Made by a program: the position numbers and the translations under genes. This document shows positions 14,103 to 22,130 of a stretch of 36,450 bases of DNA, piece after piece. The notes under the pieces were generated by a model, which was given only the letters and a program-made list of their open reading frames with translations, did no database searches and was not told where the DNA came from. Origin of the DNA: a virus; IMG/VR virus record IMGVR_UViG_3300027987_000064, positions 1 through 36,450 of that record, one strand, 5' to 3'. Positions within the stretch are counted from its first letter, which is position 1; every line of letters begins with the position of its first letter.

Positions 14103-14300
14103 ATGGCCAGACCAGCGAAACCATCCCAGAGAATCATCAACGCAGTCAGGTCGATTATCGACCGCACATCAGTCTGTGAAGCCGCGCGAATGCTCGACAT
14201 CGCGGAAGCAACCACGGCGCGCATCGCCGCTGGTCTGCCGGTAACTACCGGGACGGCTGCGCATGTCGAGCAGAGGCTGCAGTGGCTTGAATCGACTTGA
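14103..14300 (+). CDS. Small HTH DNA-binding protein
   Basis: 65 residues from ATG 14103. Residues about 22-45 (SVCEAARMLDIAEATTARIAAG) have the spacing of a helix-turn-helix, with a basic N-terminus (MARPAKPSQRI). It is the length of small phage regulators. A stem-loop and a 12-bp palindrome lie directly upstream, which suggests autoregulation. It is the last gene before the packaging region and could control the late operon. Confidence 0.5.
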   Translation: MARPAKPSQRIINAVRSIIDRTSVCEAARMLDIAEATTARIAAGLPVTTGTAAHVEQRLQWLEST

Positions 14301-14498
14301 TGTAAGGGCGCGGTCGCTTGGCCGGTTTGGCCCTGGAATGGTACTAACCTGGGCTGCCGAAACCGTACGAATTCGAACGCCCGATTCCGCAAATAGGTGG
14401 AAGCCGCAACCGCTCGCGAAGCTGTTGTGCCAGCGGGGTCACTCAGGCGCGAGTCGGGGTGACCTCGTTGCTCCTGTCCTGCAAGCGGAGGCGAGAGA
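14301..14498. other. 198-base gap before the late genes
   Basis: I see no convincing ORF or tRNA here. It contains GGTCAC (14437-14442) and GTGACC (14459-14464) as an inverted pair that reuses the GTCAC/GTGAC word of the origin iterons, and a TTGGCC direct repeat near 14320. It is a plausible place for a late promoter, but I cannot point to clear -35/-10 boxes. Confidence 0.35.
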
Positions 14499-15182
14499 GT
14501 GGCAATCAAGGGCGACTTCAGGCGAGTCGAAGACCTGGCAGATCGCCTGCGGACGATGGCCAAGCAGGGCGTCCCGCACGCGATGCGAAACGCGGTCAAT
14601 CGCTCCGCCTTCGCGGCTCGGAAAGTCTGGAAGCGAGAGATCGAGGGGTCGATGACCCTGCGAAACACCTACACGACCAGGTCGCTGCGGGTCGTTCCAG
14701 CGCGAGGCGTTGACCCGCGGAACCTCATGGCTGTGCTGGGGAGTGAAAGCTCGTACCTTGGAGAGCGAGAGCGCGGGGCCACCAAGGCGACTCGAATACC
14801 AACTGCTGTAGCGGCGGGTCAGTCACCAGGGGCCAAGCGCACCAAGGTCGTCAGGGCGCCCAACAAGCTCGGGTCCATCAAGCTCGCAAACAGGCCACAC
14901 CATGGTGGGCGACGCCAGCGCAACGCTGCGGCGATTCGCATCTCGAAGGCCAAGGGGGCCAAGTTCGTCTACTTGGAGGGGCAGCAACACAGCGGTCTCT
15001 ACAAGCTGCAGGGTGGCAAGCGACGCACGATCGTCAAGATGGTGTGGGACTTGTCCAAGCGCAAAGTCACGGTGAAGCCGATGCCTACGCTGGCACGCAC
15101 ACTGGCAGTGATGCAGTCGAAGATGCTGCCCATCCACGAGGGCGCTTTGATTCAGCAGCTGAAGCGACACAAGCTCTATTGA
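14499..15182 (+). CDS. GpZ/HK97-gp10-like minor tail or neck protein
   Basis: 227 residues from GTG 14499, with GGAGG at 14487-14491. The first 70 residues (VEDLADRLRTMAKQGVPHAMRNAVNRSAFAARK then 'MTLRNTYTTRSLRV') match the usual start of lambda GpZ-type and gp10-like tail-completion proteins: an amphipathic helix, 'A..NR.A..AR', and a following 'RN.YT..SL'. The remainder is basic. Such proteins act at the head-tail junction or tail end. Its place ahead of the terminase genes is unusual, since lambda Z lies after the head genes. Confidence 0.5.
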   Translation: MAIKGDFRRVEDLADRLRTMAKQGVPHAMRNAVNRSAFAARKVWKREIEGSMTLRNTYTTRSLRVVPARGVDPRNLMAVLGSESSYLGERERGATKATRIPTAVAAGQSPGAKRTKVVRAPNKLGSIKLANRPHHGGRRQRNAAAIRISKAKGAKFVYLEGQQHSGLYKLQGGKRRTIVKMVWDLSKRKVTVKPMPTLARTLAVMQSKMLPIHEGALIQQLKRHKLY

Positions 15183-15342
15183 ACTGAGCGCGAAAGGGGA
15201 TCGTTCACATATGACCGCGAGCGGGTCCTGTGCCAAGGGTGCGGGATGGTTGCGGTTCTTCAGCGGGTCCCCACCTATCTCGCAAATTCGACTTTTAACC
15301 TCGGTTTTAACCCGGGGCCACCTGGCGCCTCGCCTTTAACCA
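15183..15342. other. Candidate cos/pac (terminase-binding) region
   Basis: This 160-base stretch lies directly before the small terminase gene, where cos is found in lambda-type phages. It contains AGCGGGTCC twice (15220-15228 and 15262-15270, 42 bp apart) and three (T)TTTAACC words (15293-15300, 15305-15312, 15335-15341), the last ending one base before the terminase ATG. Spaced direct repeats next to the terminase are typical of cosB-like binding sites. A 42-codon ORF (15211-15339) also runs through it but looks incidental. Confidence 0.4.
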
Positions 15343-16044
15343 ATGCATCCACTTTCTCGCTCCGAGTTCGCGCGACTTGCAGGCGTATCCCCCGCGGCCG
15401 TGACGAAGTCCGCGCAGAGCGGGAAGCTCGCGCCGGCGTGCTCGGGAGATCGAATCGATGCTGAGCACCCGGCTGCTGTCGAGTACCTGGCATCCCGCGG
15501 GGTCGCTTCGCCTGTTTCCGACGCTGCCCAGACCAAGTCGGAAGAACCGTCATCTGGGCGACCGTCTCGACCGACGCCGGTGAAGCGAGCCGTCGCAGAA
15601 AAGCCGGTTTCGAAGCCCGGGCGCCGACCGAAGTACACGCCGCCGGCGGACGTAAACCCCGATGGGGACGACTTCCTCGACAAGTGCGGGCACATGACGT
15701 TGCGGCAGATCGCGTCGCGCTGGGGTACGATGCGAGCGTTTCGCGACCACCTCGACGCGCTGAAGAAGATCGAGGACACCCGCGGCAAGCGTCTCGAGAA
15801 CGACGAGACCGAAGGGCAGCTGATCTCGAGGGAGCTGGTCAAGTCGCACGTGTTCAGCGCGATCGAGTCGAGCAATCGACGGCTGCTGCGCGATGTGCCT
15901 CGGACCGCGACGCGTCGGCTGTACGCAAACGCCAAGTCTCGCATCCCACTTGAGGAGTCCGAGACGCTCGTCCGAGACCTGATCGGATCCGTGCTGCTCC
16001 CGACGAAGGAGACGCTCGTTCGCGTGTTGCGCAATGGCGAGTAG
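15343..16044 (+). CDS. Terminase small subunit (Nu1-like)
   Basis: 233 residues from ATG 15343. No Shine-Dalgarno is obvious, but the HTH begins immediately after it. Residues 1-50 (LSRSEFARLAGVSPAAVTKSAQSGKL) form a winged HTH like that of lambda Nu1, which binds cos DNA. A Pro/Lys-rich linker follows (about 70-105), then a helical C-terminal part that would bind the large subunit. It directly precedes and overlaps the GpA-type large subunit, the lambda order. Confidence 0.8.
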   Translation: MHPLSRSEFARLAGVSPAAVTKSAQSGKLAPACSGDRIDAEHPAAVEYLASRGVASPVSDAAQTKSEEPSSGRPSRPTPVKRAVAEKPVSKPGRRPKYTPPADVNPDGDDFLDKCGHMTLRQIASRWGTMRAFRDHLDALKKIEDTRGKRLENDETEGQLISRELVKSHVFSAIESSNRRLLRDVPRTATRRLYANAKSRIPLEESETLVRDLIGSVLLPTKETLVRVLRNGE

Positions 16045-18094
16045 GCGTCGGCGCAAGTCTGATGAAGCTGACGCGCAAGAGGTCGAAGTAGAACTTGGTG
16101 CGCTCCAGTCGATAGAGGATCCGTACGAGAACCCGGAGCAGCGCGAGTGGCTTGCGAAACAGTTCGAGTCTCTGACCACCGAGATGGTGGTTTTGACCCC
16201 CAGCGAGTGGGCTGAATCGAAGCGCTACTTGCCGCCGGCGGTGACGGCGATGCCGGGCTACTACCGGTTCGACGTCGCGCCGTACATCAAGGAGATCGTC
16301 GACTGCCTAAGCGTCGATTCGCCGATCCGCGAGGTGTCGGTGATGAAGGGCGTCCAGTTGGCTTTCACGGTCGGTGTTCTAGAGAACGCGATCGGCTACT
16401 TCATCGAGCACGTCAAGACGGCTCCGATGATGCTGGTTACGGCGGACGCGGAACTCGCAAAGCTTCGCATGGAGTCATACGTGACGCCCATGCTCCAGTT
16501 CTCTGGGCTCGACCACCTGATCAGGTCGTCGGACGAGAAGAACACCAGGAAGACTGGCAAGACAGACAAGAAGATCGAGTGGGTCGGCGGCGGGTATCTC
16601 GTTCCGTTCGGCGCTCAAAACGCGAACAAGCTACGATCGCTGTCCGTCCAGATTCTGCTGAACGACGAGATTGACGGTTGGCCAGACGTCGTCGGCAAAG
16701 ACGGCGACCCCGTGAAGCTCGTTCGAGACAGAACGTCGGCTTACGAGGGCAGTCGCAAGATTGTCGACGGTTCGACTCCAACCATCAAAGGCCAGTCGAA
16801 GATCGAGGCGCGGTTCCTGCAAGGGGACCAGCGCTACTACTTCGTAAACTGCTTGAAGTGTGGGCACAGCCAAACGCTTCGGTGGAGCCGCAAGCATCCT
16901 GTTACCGGCATCCGCACCGGCATCGTTTGGGAACTCGACGAGCACGGTCAGGTCGTGCCCGATTCGGTCCGGTACCTGTGTGAGCAGTGCGGTCACGCCC
17001 ACTCGAACGACGACAAGACAAGGCTACTTGACCCCGAGTGCGGGGCAGAGTGGCGTGCCACAGCGACGCCAGCAAACCCGGACCACCGCAGCTACCACAT
17101 CAACGCGCTATACTCCCCCGTGGGGATGAAGACGTGGCTGGCGTGCGTGTACGAGTGGCGCGAGGCGTGGGACGACGAGCGGGGCATTCCGAAGGACTTC
17201 GGCAAGCTCCAAGTCTTCTACAACAACGTTTTGGGTGAGACCTTCGAGCTGCAGGGCGAGAAGGTTAAGTTCCAGCAGGTCTCATCACATCGCCGGCAGT
17301 GCTATCGAAGCGGCGAGATCCCGAACACCTGGGCTCAGAAGTTCTGTGGCTCGAAAGTGCTCGTGCTTGTCTGCACGGTCGACGTGCATGCCGACAACCT
17401 GGCGGTTGCGGTGTGGGGTTGGTGCCGAGACAGGCGCGTCGTGCTCATCGAGTACACGAGGCTTTGGGGCACGACTTCGCAACTCGACGACACGGGCACG
17501 TGGGGCGCGTTGTCGTCGCTAATCGAGCAGCGCGAGTATCGGTCAGACGACGGCAAGCAGTATCGAATCTCGATGACGCTTGTTGACTCCGGTTACCAAG
17601 CGGACGTCGTCTACAACTTCAGCGCTCTGTACGAGTCGGGCGTATTCCCCGTGAAAGGGCAAGCCCAGTCGCAGAGCGCGTCGATCAAAGAGTTCCACGC
17701 GTTCAAAACGCCGCAAGGTCCGACTGCCTACGGCATCACCGTGGACATGTACAAGGACCGTTGGGCGCCCGCGTTGCGTCGCAACTGGGACGGGCAAAGC
17801 GAGCAACCAGCAGGATTCTTCAACGCGCCGATCGACACGACCGACGACCAGCTGAAAGAGCTGACCGTCGAGGTCAAGAGGGAGAAGCGCGAGCCGAGAA
17901 CGAACAGGCTCATCGGATGGGAGTGGTTCCGACCATCCGGGGCGAAGAACGAACTCTGGGACCTGCTCATATACTCAAACGCAGCTCTGGATCTGATCGC
18001 GCACGACTTGTGCCGCAACACCTACGCGATGGAGTTCGTCAACTGGACGTTCTTCTACGACGAGGCGGAGAAAGGGCTGTTCTTCGAAGGCTAA
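16034..18094 (+). CDS. Terminase large subunit, lambda GpA family
   Basis: 686 residues (lambda A has 641) from ATG 16034, overlapping the small subunit by 11 bases. The ATPase has a divergent Walker A in VSVMKGVQLAFT near residue 102, as in the GpA family where the P-loop is non-classical, and a Walker B-like VQILLNDEIDGW near 205-215. A zinc-binding pair follows (NCLKCGH about 275, LCEQCGH about 315). The RuvC-like nuclease starts at VLVCTVDVHADNL near residue 450. It cuts and translocates DNA into the prohead. Confidence 0.95.
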   Translation: MASRRRRKSDEADAQEVEVELGALQSIEDPYENPEQREWLAKQFESLTTEMVVLTPSEWAESKRYLPPAVTAMPGYYRFDVAPYIKEIVDCLSVDSPIREVSVMKGVQLAFTVGVLENAIGYFIEHVKTAPMMLVTADAELAKLRMESYVTPMLQFSGLDHLIRSSDEKNTRKTGKTDKKIEWVGGGYLVPFGAQNANKLRSLSVQILLNDEIDGWPDVVGKDGDPVKLVRDRTSAYEGSRKIVDGSTPTIKGQSKIEARFLQGDQRYYFVNCLKCGHSQTLRWSRKHPVTGIRTGIVWELDEHGQVVPDSVRYLCEQCGHAHSNDDKTRLLDPECGAEWRATATPANPDHRSYHINALYSPVGMKTWLACVYEWREAWDDERGIPKDFGKLQVFYNNVLGETFELQGEKVKFQQVSSHRRQCYRSGEIPNTWAQKFCGSKVLVLVCTVDVHADNLAVAVWGWCRDRRVVLIEYTRLWGTTSQLDDTGTWGALSSLIEQREYRSDDGKQYRISMTLVDSGYQADVVYNFSALYESGVFPVKGQAQSQSASIKEFHAFKTPQGPTAYGITVDMYKDRWAPALRRNWDGQSEQPAGFFNAPIDTTDDQLKELTVEVKREKREPRTNRLIGWEWFRPSGAKNELWDLLIYSNAALDLIAHDLCRNTYAMEFVNWTFFYDEAEKGLFFEG

Positions 18095-18103
18095 CAACCA
18101 GCG

Positions 18104-18376
18104 ATGGCTACGGATAACACTGTCTGGATCGAGACGCGCTTGGAGCGCACCGAGACCAGCATCGTAGCTGTAGAGGACGCGATCGACGCGCTCGTTGGCG
18201 GCGCCCAAACGTACTCACTCGACACCGGGCAAACTCGGCAGTCGGTGACGAAGGCGAATCTGACCGAGTTGCGAAACCTGCTCCAGACTCTGGAGGAACG
18301 TCGCGAAGGCTTGCGCTCTCAGCTTGGGCTTGGATCCAACGTTGGCTCTGTCACGCGAGTGGTCCCGGGATACTGA
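18104..18376 (+). CDS. Head-tail joining protein, gpW-like
   Basis: 90 residues from ATG 18104. The segment SYSLDTGQTRQSVTKANLTEL (written here as 'YSLDTGQTRQSVTKANL' at about residues 37-54), followed by a long helix, matches the small head-completion proteins that sit between terminase and portal in lambda-like phages. gpW-type proteins plug the portal and stabilise packaged DNA. Its stop overlaps the first base of the portal ATG. Confidence 0.7.
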   Translation: MATDNTVWIETRLERTETSIVAVEDAIDALVGGAQTYSLDTGQTRQSVTKANLTELRNLLQTLEERREGLRSQLGLGSNVGSVTRVVPGY

Positions 18377-20070
18377 TGTTTGGTTTTGGACGAAGCAAAT
18401 CGGACGCACTGTTCGATGCGTTGTATCGCTCCCCCACTCCGCCACGGCAGCAGAGCGAGGCGACCGATGCGCCGATCACCGTTTCTGTTTCAGACCTGGG
18501 CGCCGCGCCACTGCGCCAAGTCGCTCACGATGGCGAGAAGTTTGCTGGCGGGCTCGGCGCCATCGACCTGTTGTTCACGGACTACTGGACACTGCGACAG
18601 CGCTCGTCGGACCTGTTCAAGCGCAACATCTACGGCCGCGGCATCATCCGCAGGCTCGTCACGAACGAGATCAACACGGGCCTGCATCTCGAGTCGACCC
18701 CGCAAGAGAAGATCTTGGGGCTGCCAGAAGAGTCACTCGGCGATTGGTCAGAAGAGGTCGAGACTCGGTTCCAGCTGTGGTCAGACACGCCGGAGCTTTG
18801 CGACCACACGGAGCAGATGACGTTCGGCGCGCTGCAGGCCGAGGCCCGCCGCGAAGCGCTGATCGCCGGCGACGTGTTGGTTGTGTTGCGACAGGACCGG
18901 CGCACGAAGCTGCCGCGTGTCGAGCTCATCAAAGGCGAGAACGTCCAAACGCCATTGAGCCACATGCTTGGTGCCTCGGGTTCGAACAAGGTCAAGCACG
19001 GCGTCGAGATCGACGACAATGGGCGCCACGTCGCGTACCACGTCCGTCAAGGAGACGGATCGTCGAAGCGTCTTCCGGCGCGCGGCGAGAAGTCCGGGCG
19101 ACGGCTCGCGTGGATGGTATACGGAACCGACAAGCGCCTCGACGAGGTGCGCGGAGAGCCGCTGCTGAGTATCGCGATCCAGTCTCTCAAGGAGATTGAC
19201 AGGTACCGAGACAGCACCCAGCGCAAGGCGACGATCAATTCGCATCTCGCCATGGTTGTCGAGAAGGGTGAACAGGTACCGGGTACTCGCCCGATCACCG
19301 CTGGGGCGACGCGCAAGGGGTCGATCGTAACTCAGGATCAGGACGGAACCACCCGCGCGTTCTCGATTGCCGAACAGGTGCCAGGCGTCGTCGTCGACGA
19401 ACTGCAGCACGGGGAAAAGGTCAAGCCGTTCCCGAGCACCGGAACCGACGAGCGCTTTGGCGACTTCGAAGAGTCGATCATCCAAGCGGTCGCGTGGTGC
19501 TTGGAAATCCCTCCAGAGATTCTTCGGCAGTCGTTTTCGAACAACTACTCGGCGAGCCAAGCGGCGATCAACGAATTCAAGATCTATCTGAACAAGGTTC
19601 GCGCCGACTTCGGCAGAGACTTCTGCCAGCCCATCTACGTCGACTGGCTCACGTCGGCCGTGCTGGCGAAGGCAATCGAGGCCCGCGGCATGATCGAAGC
19701 GTGGCGCGACAGCTCGAGTCACGCGGTGTTTGCCGCTTGGGTGTGCTCCGATTGGAGCGGCCACATCAAACCAGCAGTCGATATGACCAAGCTGGTGCGC
19801 GCGTACAAGGAAGCGGTCGCTGAGGGGTTCATCTCGCGCGGACGCGCTGCGCGTGAACTGTTCGGTCTGAAGTACTCGCAGATCGTGCGGCTGTTGAAGC
19901 GCGAAAACGAGCAACTGAGCGAAGCCAACGAGTCAATCGTCGAGGCGACGCAGCCACCAGCCGCGGAGCCCACGAAGGCGGACGACAAGGTCGCCGACGA
20001 AGACCCGGACGCGATCGACAACGAAGACGATGCGCCTGCCGCGGCTCCGAAGAACAGAAAGGCAAGCTAG
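18376..20070 (+). CDS. Portal protein, lambda gpB family
   Basis: 564 residues (lambda B has 533) from ATG 18376. Typical features are an early 'DLFKRNIYGRGIIRRLVTNEINTGLHLES' (given in part), a central stem region, and 'CLEIPPEILRQSFSNNYSASQAA' near residue 375 (the conserved 'G.P...L..d.s..NySS.R' motif of portals). The C-terminal 60 residues are acidic and of low complexity. The dodecameric portal is the DNA entry channel. The S49 protease gene follows with no gap. Confidence 0.93.
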   Translation: MFGFGRSKSDALFDALYRSPTPPRQQSEATDAPITVSVSDLGAAPLRQVAHDGEKFAGGLGAIDLLFTDYWTLRQRSSDLFKRNIYGRGIIRRLVTNEINTGLHLESTPQEKILGLPEESLGDWSEEVETRFQLWSDTPELCDHTEQMTFGALQAEARREALIAGDVLVVLRQDRRTKLPRVELIKGENVQTPLSHMLGASGSNKVKHGVEIDDNGRHVAYHVRQGDGSSKRLPARGEKSGRRLAWMVYGTDKRLDEVRGEPLLSIAIQSLKEIDRYRDSTQRKATINSHLAMVVEKGEQVPGTRPITAGATRKGSIVTQDQDGTTRAFSIAEQVPGVVVDELQHGEKVKPFPSTGTDERFGDFEESIIQAVAWCLEIPPEILRQSFSNNYSASQAAINEFKIYLNKVRADFGRDFCQPIYVDWLTSAVLAKAIEARGMIEAWRDSSSHAVFAAWVCSDWSGHIKPAVDMTKLVRAYKEAVAEGFISRGRAARELFGLKYSQIVRLLKRENEQLSEANESIVEATQPPAAEPTKADDKVADEDPDAIDNEDDAPAAAPKNRKAS

Positions 20071-21267
20071 ATGCTTTGGCTGATTCAGCAAGAGAAACTC
20101 GACGAGATTCGAGCCTGCGCGCAAGCCGGCGTTCGTGCCTCGGAAGAGCAGCAGAAGGCGTGGGCCACGAGTGTCGAGGCGCGTGCCGGAAGCGACGGGC
20201 CGCGCAATCTGACCAAGGCGGGCGACGTCGCGGAGATCCGAATCGAGGGCGTACTCGTCCCGAAGATGGACTTCATCATGTGGCTGTTTGGCATGGACCA
20301 AACGGCCTACAGCGACATCGTTGCCGCGCTATCGGCGGCTGATTCTGACCCCGAGGTCAAGAGCATCGTCATGTATGTCGACAGCCCAGGAGGTCGAGTC
20401 GATGGTCTGTTCGACACGCTCGCGGCGATTCAGGCGACGAAGAAGCCGATCTCGGTAGTCGCCGCATGCGCTTGCTCGGGCGCCTACGCGCTGGCTGCTG
20501 TGGCTGGACCAATCCGCGCGAAGAACGCGGCGTCTCAGTTCGGATCCATCGGCGTGGCGGCTCAGTTCCGCGTGTCTGACGAGGTCGTCGACATCACGAG
20601 CACGGAGGCGCCGAACAAGCGCCCCGACCCGACGACGGAGTCGGGCAAGGCGGTGATTCGTGAGTACTTGGACCAAGTGCACGACTTGTTCGTGGACGCG
20701 ATCGCCACGGCGCGCGGCACCGACAAGGACAACGTCAACTCAACGTATGGCCGCGGTGCAACGCTCCTGGCCGGCGAAGCAAAGAAGCGCGGGATGGTCG
20801 ATTCCATCCCCAAGCCGACGCTGCGGGCCGTGAAAGCATCGGCGGAAGCAATCGATCCCACCGCCCAAGACGGCGGGGCTCAACAAATGGAGAAGCAAAA
20901 CATGGACCTCGAAACACTACGAGCCCAGCACCCGGACGTCTTCAAGGCGGCCTCGGCGGAGGGCGAAGCCAAGGAGCGCAAGCGCGTCTGCGGTCACCTG
21001 AAAATGGCGGACTCGACCGGCGCGACCAAGGTCGCCTTCGAGGCGATCCGCGAAGGCAAGTCGCTCTTCGACGAAGACGTCCACGCCGACTACATGTCTC
21101 ACGCGCTGGCCAAGAAGGACCAGGACAACCGTCAGAGCGACTCCGACGGAGCTGGCAACGTCACCGGTGGCGTCAACAAGACCGAGTCTCAGTCCGGCAA
21201 GGACTTGGGCGACCTGGTCGTCGAGCGACTGGCTGCGATGAGCGGTCAGGGCAAGGTGGTGGCGTAA
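20071..21267 (+). CDS. Prohead protease, S49 family (lambda gpC-like)
   Basis: 398 residues from ATG 20071. VDSPGGRVDG at about residue 103 and CACSGAYALAA with the nucleophile S136 are the S49 (SppA/gpC) signatures, followed by ASQFGSIGV. As in lambda C, the C-terminal third (about 275-398) is charged and helical and probably acts as the scaffold. An in-frame internal start could give that part alone (see next entry). The enzyme matures the prohead. Confidence 0.92.
   Translation: MLWLIQQEKLDEIRACAQAGVRASEEQQKAWATSVEARAGSDGPRNLTKAGDVAEIRIEGVLVPKMDFIMWLFGMDQTAYSDIVAALSAADSDPEVKSIVMYVDSPGGRVDGLFDTLAAIQATKKPISVVAACACSGAYALAAVAGPIRAKNAASQFGSIGVAAQFRVSDEVVDITSTEAPNKRPDPTTESGKAVIREYLDQVHDLFVDAIATARGTDKDNVNSTYGRGATLLAGEAKKRGMVDSIPKPTLRAVKASAEAIDPTAQDGGAQQMEKQNMDLETLRAQHPDVFKAASAEGEAKERKRVCGHLKMADSTGATKVAFEAIREGKSLFDEDVHADYMSHALAKKDQDNRQSDSDGAGNVTGGVNKTESQSGKDLGDLVVERLAAMSGQGKVVA
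20902..21267 (+). CDS. Internal in-frame scaffold protein (Nu3-like)
   Basis: ATG 20902 lies in the frame of the protease gene and has GGAG (20889-20892) 9 bases upstream. ATG 20887 is a less well supported alternative. It would give a 121-residue, helical, charged product, close to the 132 residues of lambda Nu3, which is likewise made from an internal start in C. The start is predicted by analogy and by the ribosome site, not shown. Confidence 0.45.
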   Translation: MDLETLRAQHPDVFKAASAEGEAKERKRVCGHLKMADSTGATKVAFEAIREGKSLFDEDVHADYMSHALAKKDQDNRQSDSDGAGNVTGGVNKTESQSGKDLGDLVVERLAAMSGQGKVVA

Positions 21268-21268
21268 C

Positions 21269-21961
21269 ATGACCATGGTCATCACGGACATCGACGTCCG
21301 AAGCGTCGAACTCGAAGGCGGCAAGTTCTCCGACGAGGGACTGCTGTTCGCGGCTGCCGACACGTTCGTGAAGGGGACGATTCTGGCGCGCAAGCTCGTC
21401 AACGACACCGTTTCGGTGACTCCCAACGGCGGCAACACCGGCACGAAAGCGTTGTCTGTCACGACGGCGGCGGGCCGCACGCTGAAGATCGGAAACTACA
21501 GCCTGGTGGCTGGAACGCTCAGTTCTGGCCTCGGCCCGTGGACGCTGACGGACCCTGACGGCATCGCCCAAACGGTCACGACGGCGGGCGGCGCTGCCGA
21601 TGACGACCTGGTGTTCTCGGATCACGGTCTGACCGTTGTGGTCGCAGCCTCCGGCACGAACTTCGTGACCGGCGACAGTGCCGCGATTGTCCCCGCGGCG
21701 ATCGCTGGTGAGCCGCTCGTCCCGTTCGACCCGGTCGGCACCAACGGCGAGCAGAAGCCAGCGGCAGTCCTGACCTACGAGGCATCGCTGACGGCTGGCG
21801 GAACGAAGTCCATCCGTGCGCTCGTCGCCGGAGAGGTCAACGCAAACATGCTCGTCATCGACGCAGGCGGAACCGTGACCAAGGCGATCTTGGACCAGCT
21901 CCGCGACGTCGGAATCGTCGCCACGTCCGTGCAGCAACTCGCGGAGTACGATAACTCGTAA
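21269..21961 (+). CDS. Head decoration protein (lambda gpD-like), enlarged
   Basis: 230 residues from ATG 21269, one base after the protease stop. The C-terminal half, with 'GDSAAIVPAAIAGEPLVPFDPVG' (about residues 131-155), 'AAVLTYEASLTAGGTKSIRALVAGEVN' and 'ILDQLRDVGIVA' near the end, follows the pattern of the gpD family. It is about twice the length of lambda D (110). Residues 40-130 include a repeat-like insert rich in Gly, Thr and Val that is common in larger decoration proteins. It stabilises the expanded capsid. Confidence 0.8.
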   Translation: MTMVITDIDVRSVELEGGKFSDEGLLFAAADTFVKGTILARKLVNDTVSVTPNGGNTGTKALSVTTAAGRTLKIGNYSLVAGTLSSGLGPWTLTDPDGIAQTVTTAGGAADDDLVFSDHGLTVVVAASGTNFVTGDSAAIVPAAIAGEPLVPFDPVGTNGEQKPAAVLTYEASLTAGGTKSIRALVAGEVNANMLVIDAGGTVTKAILDQLRDVGIVATSVQQLAEYDNS

Positions 21962-21968
21962 CCACCAC

Positions 21969-22013
21969 TGAGGCCCAGCGTTCCCGTCTGACGGTGTTCG
22001 ATGCTGGGCCTCA
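21969..22013 (+). terminator. Strong stem-loop between decoration and capsid genes
   Basis: TGAGGCCCAGC (21969-21979) pairs perfectly with GCTGGGCCTCA (22003-22013), an 11-bp stem with a 23-base loop. There is no T tract after it, so it may be a partial terminator or an RNA-stabilising hairpin that adjusts capsid to decoration ratios. The remaining bases up to the capsid ATG (22014-22130) contain no ORF. Confidence 0.5.
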
Positions 22014-22130
22014 AACCAAAAACCTGGGCGCTAGCCCGCTGACGTCTGGACGTCGTCGCTGTTCACACCCGCCGCGCTGCGGAGTGTGCTGGCAGGGGTG
22101 CGTCTTCGTTTCTAGAAAAGGACCAGAAAA

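Noticed and set aside
14301-14400. Possible tRNA because of a TTCGAAC T-loop-like word
   Set aside because: The bases flanking that word do not pair as a T stem, and no acceptor stem can be formed.
15074-15095. 12-base identity (CGATGCCTACGC) between spacer 6 and the GpZ-like gene, suggesting self-targeting
   Set aside because: About one such 12-mer match is expected by chance for six spacers against 36 kb on both strands, and the flanks do not match.
15211-15339. 42-residue ORF ahead of the small terminase
   Set aside because: It runs through the repeat words of the candidate cos region, has a poorly placed ribosome site and shows no protein-like pattern.
18324-19199. 291-residue ORF overlapping the portal gene in another frame
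   Set aside because: It is an Arg-rich shadow frame in high-G+C DNA. The portal frame carries all recognisable motifs.
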